DNA from: an uncultured Ruminiclostridium sp.
GTDB lineage: Bacteria > Bacillota > Clostridia > Oscillospirales > Ruminococcaceae
NCBI GenBank assembly: GCA_934462775.1
Contig: CAKSIR010000097.1
Coordinates: forward strand, 1-9,389
Reading direction: 5' to 3'
Length of the DNA: 9,389 nt
Within the stretch, counting starts at the first letter, position 1, and each line of letters begins with the position of its first letter. The position numbers and the translations under genes are program-made. The notes under the pieces were generated by a model, which did not search any database, was not told the origin of the DNA, and saw nothing but the letters and a program-made list of their open reading frames with translations. Of the stretch, positions 4,403 to 9,389 are shown one piece after another.

Positions 4403-4611
4403 ATCAGATAGACGAGATTATCAGACTTATGCAGGCTTTTATAGGATATGCAGGAAACGCCAAGAAAGCCCTATCACTTGTGAATGGTTTTCCAAATCCG
4501 CCACGCAGGCAGCGGAAGGCAATAAAGTTTATGAAAAAGTATCTGCGTGCAATGATACGCATTGAACAAGGGCAGGCAGTATGCCCGATTTCAGCAAAAT
4601 ATTACAGGTAG
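4399..4611 (+). CDS. Unrecognised 70-residue basic helical protein, third of the trio
   Basis: Not recognised. An N-terminal amphipathic helix (NQIDEIIRLMQAFIGYAGNA) is followed by a strongly basic stretch (NPPRRQRKAIKFMKKYLRAM) and a short tail. The net positive charge, unlike the acidic first protein of the trio, suggests binding to nucleic acid or to an acidic partner. ATG 4399 overlaps the previous stop by ATGA and follows GAGGGCAGGC. A hairpin terminator begins six bases after the stop. Coupled translation points to a shared complex or task. Function unknown. Confidence 0.65.
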   Translation: MNQIDEIIRLMQAFIGYAGNAKKALSLVNGFPNPPRRQRKAIKFMKKYLRAMIRIEQGQAVCPISAKYYR

Positions 4612-4616
4612 TATTC

Positions 4617-4641
4617 AGCGGCAATAGTGCATTGCCGCTTT
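4617..4641 (+). terminator. Terminator of the three-gene operon
   Basis: AGCGGCAAT (4617-4625) pairs perfectly with ATTGCCGCT (4631-4639) around AGTGC, followed by TT and then G, so the T run is short. It begins six bases after the last stop codon. Confidence 0.65.
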
Positions 4642-4676
4642 GTCATTTCCAGGAGAGTGACGAGCGCTATATTTTG

Positions 4677-4715
4677 AGTGCGCCATTAGTGCGCCATCTT
4701 GGTGAAAGTGCGCCA
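4677..4715. repeat. Three direct repeats of AGTGCGCCA near the element end
   Basis: AGTGCGCCA is found at 4677-4685, 4688-4696 and 4707-4715, between the terminator and the attachment site. Short direct repeats close to an att site can be binding sites for a recombination directionality factor or an accessory DNA-bending protein; here this is inference from position. Confidence 0.6.
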
Positions 4716-4733
4716 CACGAACCAAAATAGAAT

Positions 4734-4798
4734 AAAACGTAAAATGCCGATATACCGCATAATAGCGCCGCTCATCGAAAACTGCAAAACGTTAAAAT
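4734..4798. repeat. Paired AAAACGT(T)AAAAT repeats, candidate integrase arm sites
   Basis: AAAACGTAAAAT (4734-4745) and AAAACGTTAAAAT (4786-4798) are direct repeats just inside the tRNA junction at 4804. Tyrosine integrases bind arm-type repeats in this position. With only two AT-rich copies, chance is possible. Confidence 0.4.
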
Positions 4799-4803
4799 CA
4801 CCA

Positions 4804-4848
4804 TTCGTAATGCGCAGGTCGCAGGTTCGAATCCCGTCACAAGCTCCA
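4804..4848 (+). pseudogene. tRNA-Thr(CGT) 3' portion: attachment site of the element
   Basis: Parts read in order: anticodon loop TTCGTAA (4804-4810, anticodon CGT at 4806-4808), anticodon-stem 3' arm TGCGC, variable loop AGGTC, T arm GCAGG-TTCGAAT-CCCGT, acceptor 3' strand CACAAGC (4838-4844), discriminator T and CCA (4846-4848). The bases left of 4804 do not supply GCGCA or any 5' half, so this is not a working tRNA. The T stem has one A-C mismatch. A T discriminator and a GCTCCA end agree with tRNA-Thr of Clostridia as I recall them. Homology beginning at the anticodon loop fits integrases that cross over there. The intact tRNA should stand at the other element end. Confidence 0.75.
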
Positions 4849-4900
4849 GCCGATAAACTCGGCAAATAAGACCCGTCTTAAAGTCGGGTCTTATTTTTTT
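4849..4900 (+). terminator. Terminator of the interrupted tRNA gene, convergent with sbcC
   Basis: A 12-bp perfect stem (AAATAAGACCCG at 4864-4875 with CGGGTCTTATTT at 4885-4896), a nine-base loop and a run of seven T (4894-4900). A smaller hairpin GCCGA/TCGGC (4849-4853, 4859-4863) lies right after the CCA end. On the minus strand the same stem can stop sbcC transcripts, though with a shorter T run. Confidence 0.85.
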
Positions 4901-4921
4901 GCATCTTGATGCAACCATATT

Positions 4922-7702
4922 TCAGCACACAACCTCCGCCCTGCTGCCGCTTTTTTCAGTTTTTCTTACCACAATTTTCTTATCTAACGCTTCGTTGAGG
5001 GTAGGAACATGAGAAATAATGCCTATCAGCCTGTTTCCGTTACCAAGAGCGGAAAGCGTGTTTATTGCGAGCCGCAGCACGTTGTCGCTCAGACTGCCAA
5101 AGCCCTCGTCAACAAACATCGTATCGAGCTTAATGCCGCCCGCGTTTTCCTGTACGACTTCTGAAAGCCCCAACGCAAGCGAAAGCGATGCAATAAACTT
5201 CTCACCGCCCGACAGTGAATCAACGCCGTATGTCACATTATCATAGGTGTTTCTTACGTCCAGCTTAAGCTCTCCGGCTTCATCGTTTTTTATTTGCTGA
5301 ACAAGCTCAAATTTGTTGGAGGTCATATTCATCATGTGGACGTTCGCCTTACCAATAACACGGTCAAAATACGCTATCAAAATGTATGTTTCAAGGTCCG
5401 TGCGCTTTCCGTTTATTTTGCCTGCAGCAACGTTATAAAGATTTGTCAGCCAGATTTCCTTGCTGCACAGTTTGTTATATTCCTCAGAGCGGCTGAGAAT
5501 GCTTTTCTTTTTTTCATTGTTTATCACAGTGCGATTTTTTAACACAGACGTCTTCTCTATTATTTGCTTTCGCTCATTATCTTTTTCATCATATTCCCTT
5601 TTGAGATTTTCGTATGAGTCCGTCACATTCAGCTTTACAATGCCGTCTTTCAGAGTTTTAAGGCTGCCGGAAATCTTATCAATATCAGATTTACATTCGC
5701 TAAGGCTGTTTTCATAGTCCTCGATAAGCTTTTGAATTTCGGATTCTTTTTCGCTGTAATCGCTAATCGCATTTTCCGCCTGCGTCCTTGACGAATAAGT
5801 CAATTCGTTTTTCTTTTCAGAGATTTGTCTGTCAAGATTTTCAAGTCTGATATTCTGCTTCAAGATTTCGCCGCGATTTTCGTCAAGGAACTTTCTTTTT
5901 TCCGTCAGCGCCGCATCAAGCTCGGGAATCTCATTGTTTATTTTTTCCTTAAGCTTCTGCGCCTTACGCTCACACAGCAGCTGCTTTTCTATTTGCTTCA
6001 GATTCTCTGACGTCTGTTTAATTTTTTCGTCTGCATACTCGCCTACGTTTTCCATTGAACAACCGTCAGCCAATCTTTGCTTGTCCTCCCGCAGCTTTTC
6101 CTCAATACCGCTTAGCTCTCCCATTATCCTTGAGCATTTTGCGCTTTCATCGTTTGCTTTCAGTTGAGCAAGCTTGGCTTGTTCTTCATGATTCTCAACG
6201 TCAGCCTGAGTCGGAGCATTTTCAGCCTTAACTGCCTTTTTAGGGTGTACAGTTGAACCGCACACCGGACAGCATTCGCCGTCAGACAGGTTTTCAGCCA
6301 TTATCCCCGCCTGCTCCAAATTGAACCTGCGCCGCATTTCGTACGCTTCCTTGTTAAGACAATCGGCATCATTCTGCGCTTTAAGCGCCTTTTCTCCGGC
6401 TGAGCTTTTCTCGGCAAGCTTTGAATTGTACTTGTTCAGCTGTTCTTTCAGGCTTTCAAAATCCTGCTTTATTCTTCCGTTTTCGGTTTGGCTTTTTTCA
6501 AGCTCGGAAATGCGCAGTTCAACATTTCCGATTTCCGCAATTGTATTTTTTTTACCGTCCAGCTTATTTTCAATCTCGGATATTTCACTGCCGAGCTTTT
6601 CGGAATCTTCATTAAGTGCGCCTATTTCTCTGCTAAGAGAATCTCTGTTCCTAATAAGCTCTTCCATTTCGTCATATTTATCAATTTCGGCTTCAAGCTT
6701 CGACTTATCTGCTTTTATGCGTCTGATTTCCGACTGATTTTCCTCATTTTTTGATGCGGCAGCTTCAAGCTGCAATTTTTGCTGCATTTTATCGGCAAGT
6801 TTATTTTCAGACTTTTCAATTTCAGCCTGATATTGTTCAAAGGTTTCTGCATTCCTGACGCGCTCCGAAAGCGTCTTTAGCTCCGCGTCAACGGAATTGC
6901 CCATCTTTTCGTATTCGTCGATTTTCAGCTTGTCACAGGAAATAAGCGCTGTCAGCTCCTCTATGATTTCCTTTATCACAGGTTCATCAAGCTCCGCACG
7001 ATTTTCAATTTCGGCTGCGTTTGCTGACAGACTGCTGCCCTCATCACACCTGATATTCTTGATTTCCTGCTGCAAGACGATGCGCGTATTTTTCTTTTCG
7101 TCCTTCAAGCGCTTTGTTTCGCTATCCAGCTCGTTCTTAAAACGTTCATATATTTCCGTGCCGAACAATCTGCGGAGAATCTGCTTTCGCTCCTTACACT
7201 CATCAGCAGTTTTTGCAATAAGTATCTTGCTGAATTCTCCCTGTGCAATCATTGAAATTCTGACAAACTGCTCGCGGTTTATCCCAAGTATCGTGTTAAT
7301 CGCATTTGTGACATCTGTTGATTTGGTTATAGGGGTGCTGTTATCGTCAAAGGTCAACGTTGCTTCAGGCGTTGTTTCCGACTCGTAAACACCGTTCCTG
7401 CGCTTTACAACCTTGTACCTGCGTTTAACTGTATATTTCCTGCCGTTATGTTCAAAAAGCAGTTCAACAAACGTTTCCTTTTTTTCGTCGGCCATTTTTG
7501 AACGCAGCATACCGCCAGTCCTTGTGTCGCCGCTGGCATTGCCGTATAATGCAAAGGTTATCGCGTCGAAAATTGTTGTCTTGCCTGCACCGGTATCGCC
7601 TGTAATAAGATAAACACCTTTTCTTCCAAGCTTTTCGAAATCAATCATCTGTTCATCTATGTATGAACAGAATGCGGAGATCGTTAATTTTATCGGACGC
7701 AT
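4922..7702 (-). CDS. sbcC: SbcC, ATPase subunit of the SbcCD nuclease (Rad50-like)
   Basis: A 926-residue SMC-type ATPase that, with SbcD, opens hairpins and trims double-strand break ends. Walker A GDTGAGKT is at 35-42 and a Q-loop glutamine at 154 (SMIAQGEFSKI). Two long antiparallel coiled coils flank the zinc hook C478-P-V-C481 (an extra Cys at 477). At the C-terminus lie the ABC signature LSGGEKF (from 830), Walker B with VDEG (D865, E866), and the switch histidine H898 (IISHVPT). All key residues are present. Its length is at the shorter end for bacterial SbcC, with the difference in the coils. ATG 7702 shares one base with the sbcD stop (TGATG), preceded by AAGGAGG at seven bases. It converges on the tRNA terminator. 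Confidence 0.95.
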   Translation of the reverse strand: MRPIKLTISAFCSYIDEQMIDFEKLGRKGVYLITGDTGAGKTTIFDAITFALYGNASGDTRTGGMLRSKMADEKKETFVELLFEHNGRKYTVKRRYKVVKRRNGVYESETTPEATLTFDDNSTPITKSTDVTNAINTILGINREQFVRISMIAQGEFSKILIAKTADECKERKQILRRLFGTEIYERFKNELDSETKRLKDEKKNTRIVLQQEIKNIRCDEGSSLSANAAEIENRAELDEPVIKEIIEELTALISCDKLKIDEYEKMGNSVDAELKTLSERVRNAETFEQYQAEIEKSENKLADKMQQKLQLEAAASKNEENQSEIRRIKADKSKLEAEIDKYDEMEELIRNRDSLSREIGALNEDSEKLGSEISEIENKLDGKKNTIAEIGNVELRISELEKSQTENGRIKQDFESLKEQLNKYNSKLAEKSSAGEKALKAQNDADCLNKEAYEMRRRFNLEQAGIMAENLSDGECCPVCGSTVHPKKAVKAENAPTQADVENHEEQAKLAQLKANDESAKCSRIMGELSGIEEKLREDKQRLADGCSMENVGEYADEKIKQTSENLKQIEKQLLCERKAQKLKEKINNEIPELDAALTEKRKFLDENRGEILKQNIRLENLDRQISEKKNELTYSSRTQAENAISDYSEKESEIQKLIEDYENSLSECKSDIDKISGSLKTLKDGIVKLNVTDSYENLKREYDEKDNERKQIIEKTSVLKNRTVINNEKKKSILSRSEEYNKLCSKEIWLTNLYNVAAGKINGKRTDLETYILIAYFDRVIGKANVHMMNMTSNKFELVQQIKNDEAGELKLDVRNTYDNVTYGVDSLSGGEKFIASLSLALGLSEVVQENAGGIKLDTMFVDEGFGSLSDNVLRLAINTLSALGNGNRLIGIISHVPTLNEALDKKIVVRKTEKSGSRAEVVC

Positions 7703-8829
7703 CAGCTTTCCTCCTTAATTTTATCAAGAAGCCCCTCGGTAATTTTCAGCTGTTCTTCGTTCATTTCAAAGCCCGTTTGCTTCAAGTAAAACTCTGTTAT
7801 CAATTCAAGCTCCGACTTATTCTCAACATCGGCAACCAAACCGCTGTGACTTTCGCCGCGTGAAATGTTATCATATCTCAGCTCGCAAATGTGTCCGTAT
7901 ATTTCCCCAAGACGTGCAGCTGCATTCGGAACCGTCATTTCGTCGGTCAGGACAACTCTGATATAATCGTCGGTATCGGTATCCTTATAGTTTTCTCTGT
8001 ATGAAAGCTCCTCATAGGTACCGCGTATCTCCCTTAAATCGCGCATGGGAACGAGCGGAATTGTCCTGATATTCATGCTTCCCTTGTCGGCAAGCTCAAC
8101 AACAGTGATTGATTTTTCATGATCTTTTTCAGAAAAAGAGTATTTAAGGGGAGTTCCGCAATAGCGAATTGACTTTGAAATGCTCTGAGGCCGATGAAGA
8201 TGACCAAGCGCCGTATAGTCGAACGCATTGAAAATCTCTGCGTCAACGTTATCCGTTCCTCCGACAGATATAATCTCTGAATCGCATTGCTGACCGCCTG
8301 TTATAAATTGGTGTACAATAGCTACATTCCGCTGATTTCGATCGACATTCAGTTTGCCGATGATAAATTTTAAAGCGTCAGTGTAAGTTGTAATCAAGCT
8401 GTCACTGCTGAAACTTCTGACGTTTATCGGTTTTATAAACGGAATCATGTAAAAATTTACACTGCCATACTCATCGTTGATTACAATTGGCTTAATATCG
8501 CCGTTATATACCGGCGAAAAATGTATTCCGCTGCGAGCCATGATTTGCGCACCAAACGCAATCCGCTCGGCAGAATCATGGTTCCCGCTGATTGCCAAGA
8601 CTTGAAGATTACGCTTCGCGAGTTCGGAAATAAACTCGTCAAACAGCGCAACCGCCTCAGCAGACGGGACAGACTTGTCATATATATCGCCGGCGATAAT
8701 CACAGCCTGTGGCTGCTCCAAATCGATAATTGATATTATTTCAGATAATATGTGGTTCTGATCATCATACATCGAATACTCGTTAAGTCTGATTCCAAGA
8801 TGAAAATCTGATAAATGGATTATTTTCAT
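7702..8829 (-). CDS. sbcD: SbcD, nuclease subunit of SbcCD (Mre11-like)
   Basis: A 375-residue calcineurin-like metallophosphoesterase. The metal ligands are all present: D8 and H10 (LSDFHLG), D48 (AGDIYD), N83-H84 (SGNHDS), H173 (IVHQF), and H210 and H212 (ALGHLHRP). A capping domain follows (from about residue 250), and the C-terminal part should contact the base of the SbcC coiled coils. With manganese the family gives 3'-5' exonuclease and endonuclease activity, dependent on ATP when bound to SbcC. GGAGGG lies just before ATG 8829, with short spacing. It is the first gene of the operon, with sbcC overlapping by one base. Length is normal for the family. Confidence 0.95.
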   Translation of the reverse strand: MKIIHLSDFHLGIRLNEYSMYDDQNHILSEIISIIDLEQPQAVIIAGDIYDKSVPSAEAVALFDEFISELAKRNLQVLAISGNHDSAERIAFGAQIMARSGIHFSPVYNGDIKPIVINDEYGSVNFYMIPFIKPINVRSFSSDSLITTYTDALKFIIGKLNVDRNQRNVAIVHQFITGGQQCDSEIISVGGTDNVDAEIFNAFDYTALGHLHRPQSISKSIRYCGTPLKYSFSEKDHEKSITVVELADKGSMNIRTIPLVPMRDLREIRGTYEELSYRENYKDTDTDDYIRVVLTDEMTVPNAAARLGEIYGHICELRYDNISRGESHSGLVADVENKSELELITEFYLKQTGFEMNEEQLKITEGLLDKIKEES

Positions 8830-8874
8830 GTTCCCTCCGGGTATCTGTTCTTACTGAATTATGATTCTTTAATT

Positions 8875-8880
8875 ATTATA
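8875..8880 (-). promoter_or_regulatory. Candidate -10 box of the sbcDC operon
   Basis: A perfect TATAAT on the minus strand, 46 bases upstream of the sbcD start codon, between the start and the tRNA-cluster terminator. At 17 bases upstream the -35 region reads only TTTTAA, a weak match, so low expression or an activator is possible. Confidence 0.4.
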
Positions 8881-8915
8881 ACATTATTTTTTTCGAATTA
8901 AAAGTGCATAAAGAA

Positions 8916-8950
8916 AAAATCCACAAACAGCTGAACTGCTTGTGGATTTT
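8916..8950 (-). terminator. Terminator of the rRNA-tRNA transcript
   Basis: AAAATCCACAA (8916-8926) pairs perfectly with TTGTGGATTTT (8940-8950). After one mismatch, CAG/CTG continue the stem to a five-base loop. On the minus strand it ends in a T run seven bases after the tRNA-Trp 3' end, separating the tRNA cluster from sbcD. Confidence 0.82.
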
Positions 8951-8956
8951 AAATAT

Positions 8957-9030
8957 TGGCAGGGGTGGTAGGAATCGAACCCACGTCAAAGGTTTTGGAG
9001 ACCCCTATTCTACCATTGAACCACACCCCT
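8957..9030 (-). tRNA. tRNA-Trp (anticodon CCA)
   Basis: The reverse strand folds into a cloverleaf: acceptor AGGGGTG with CACCCCT, anticodon loop CTCCAAA (anticodon CCA at 8996-8998), T arm TGGGT-TCGATTC-CTACC (T loop with GTTCGATTC context), discriminator G and an encoded CCA. It is the last tRNA of the cluster, followed by the terminator at 8916-8950. Confidence 0.95.
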
Positions 9031-9035
9031 ACGAG

Positions 9036-9112
9036 TGGTGCGCCATCAGGGACTCGAACCCCGGACCAACCGGTTATGAGCCGGTGGCTCTAACCAACTG
9101 AGCTAATGGCGC
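9036..9112 (-). tRNA. tRNA with CAT anticodon, Met or Ile2
   Basis: Acceptor GCGCCAT with ATGGCGC, D arm GCTC...GAGC, anticodon stem ACCGG/CCGGT with loop CTCATAA (anticodon CAT at 9076-9078), T arm CGGGG-TTCGAGT-CCCTG, discriminator A and encoded CCA. The paired first base rules out the usual initiator form. Elongator Met is preferred; Ile2, whose C34 becomes lysidine, cannot be excluded by eye. Confidence 0.93.
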
Positions 9113-9117
9113 AAAGT

Positions 9118-9192
9118 TGGTGACTCGTGAGGGAATCGAACCCTCGTTGCCGGCGTGAGAGGCCGGAGTCTTAACCGCTTGACCAACGAGCC
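9118..9192 (-). tRNA. tRNA-Glu (anticodon CTC)
   Basis: Acceptor GGCTCGT with ACGAGTC (one G-U pair), anticodon loop CTCTCAC (anticodon CTC at 9157-9159), T arm with GGTTCGATTCC, discriminator A and encoded CCA. The body is typical of tRNA-Glu. The more usual tRNA-Glu(TTC) must be elsewhere, since CTC reads only GAG. Confidence 0.94.
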
Positions 9193-9199
9193 ATACAAA

Positions 9200-9227
9200 T
9201 AAAGAATAGGCGTGGGCCTATTCTTTA
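9200..9227 (-). terminator. Hairpin between tRNA-Lys and tRNA-Glu
   Basis: An 11-bp perfect stem (TAAAGAATAGG with CCTATTCTTTA) around a six-base loop. It is short of T residues after the stem, so it may be a partial terminator or a processing hairpin in the rRNA-tRNA transcript. Confidence 0.55.
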
Positions 9228-9231
9228 GATT

Positions 9232-9307
9232 TGGTACACCTTCAGGGACTCGAACCCAGGACCCACTGATTAAGAGTCAGTTGCTCTACCAACTGAGCTA
9301 AAGGTGC
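9232..9307 (-). tRNA. tRNA-Lys (anticodon CTT)
   Basis: Acceptor GCACCTT with AAGGTGT (first pair G-U), D arm GCTC...GAGC, anticodon stem ACTGA/TCAGT with loop CTCTTAA (anticodon CTT at 9272-9274), T arm CTGGG-TTCGAGT-CCCTG, discriminator A and encoded CCA. It begins six bases after the 5S rRNA end. Confidence 0.94.
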
Positions 9308-9313
9308 ATATTG

Positions 9314-9389
9314 TGTTGGCGTCTATCTATCTTTCCGGCTCGTTACCAAGCAAGTATTTTCGACGCAAGTGAGCTTAACTGCTGTGTTC
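9314..9389 (-). rRNA. rrf: 5S rRNA, 3' part, cut by the window edge
   Basis: The reverse strand begins with GAACACAGCAGTTAAGCTC, the conserved helix III/loop region of 5S rRNA. It goes on through a variable arm and ends in AGACGCCAACA, which should pair with the 5' TGTTGGCG-type start outside the window. About 76 of some 117 bases are present. With tRNA-Lys directly after, this is the end of an rRNA operon read on the minus strand; the 3' end is set to within a few bases. Confidence 0.88.

Larger units (their letters stand above)
1..4848. mobile_element. Right part of an integrated mobile element ending at a tRNA attachment site
   Basis: The right boundary is seen directly: a tRNA 3' portion (4804-4848) with no 5' half on its left, followed by a terminator and housekeeping genes. 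Everything left of it is accessory in character: a sigma factor, toxin-antitoxin-like genes, a HIRAN-like protein, small unrecognised proteins and many repeats. No integrase, relaxase, replication or phage structural gene is in the window, so the class of element (ICE, mobilisable element, prophage) cannot be decided, and the left end lies outside. That tRNA 3' ends are common integration sites is established; the assignment here is inference. Confidence 0.72.

Noticed and set aside
4581..4730. A 49-codon frame starting after GGGCAGGCAGT, a possible fourth member of the small-protein operon
   Set aside because: The start resembles those of the second and third genes, but the frame runs through the perfect terminator hairpin at 4617-4641 and the AGTGCGCCA repeats, and the product looks random.
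6897..7388. Plus-strand open frames, the longest 163 codons, within 5019-7613
   Set aside because: They are antisense to sbcC, serine- and phenylalanine-rich as expected opposite coiled-coil codons, and lack ribosome-binding sites.
8904..9101. A plus-strand open frame with RTHVKGFG and AIRDSNPG-type residues
   Set aside because: This is the familiar false translation opposite tRNA genes; it lies over tRNA-Trp and tRNA-CAT.

Overview
The window joins two kinds of DNA. Roughly bases 1-4848 look like the right end of an integrated mobile element (ICE, mobilisable element or prophage; no integrase, relaxase or structural gene is in view). Bases 4849-9389 look like ordinary chromosome. The junction is a 45-base 3' portion of a tRNA gene (4804-4848), from an anticodon loop through an encoded CCA end, followed by the terminator that tRNA would have had. 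Its anticodon reads CGT (Thr). No 5' half precedes it, as expected at one attachment site of an element inserted in a tRNA. The host is most likely a Firmicute of the class Clostridia, perhaps Ruminococcaceae-like. This rests on the sbcCD proteins, the 5S and tRNA sequences, strong Shine-Dalgarno sites and moderate GC; it is recognition from memory, not a search.

Element, left to right: a regulatory region with repeats, a candidate promoter, a leader hairpin and a palindromic operator (1-360) leads into a sigma-70 family factor (361-1146). Next comes a terminator, a 22-bp perfect palindrome and a second hairpin of matching design ahead of an unrecognised 102-residue protein (1509-1817). A gene-free, hairpin-rich stretch follows (1818-2211). 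On the minus strand lies a three-gene unit: ribbon-helix-helix protein, DUF4258 protein (toxin-like) and YgiT/MqsA-type zinc protein (antitoxin-like). A divergent promoter region with three copies of an ACTTGTrCAAGT palindrome separates it from a plus-strand 37-residue coiled-coil peptide. Then come a strong hairpin, a HIRAN-like protein (3394-3825), and three small helical proteins whose genes overlap by ATGA (3897-4611), a terminator, short direct repeats and the attachment site.

Chromosome, all on the minus strand: the end of a 5S rRNA gene (cut by the window edge), then tRNA-Lys(CTT), tRNA-Glu(CTC), tRNA-Met/Ile2(CAT) and tRNA-Trp(CCA), a terminator, and the sbcD-sbcC operon for the SbcCD (Mre11-Rad50 type) nuclease. 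sbcC converges on the terminator of the interrupted tRNA.

The most interesting part is 2212-3266. The zinc protein has no room for the DNA-binding domain of full-length MqsA, and a separate ribbon-helix-helix gene heads the same operon beneath an operator array. This suggests a tripartite toxin-antitoxin unit in which regulator, toxin and antitoxin are three proteins, as in omega-epsilon-zeta. The domain calls are good; the tripartite working is inference.
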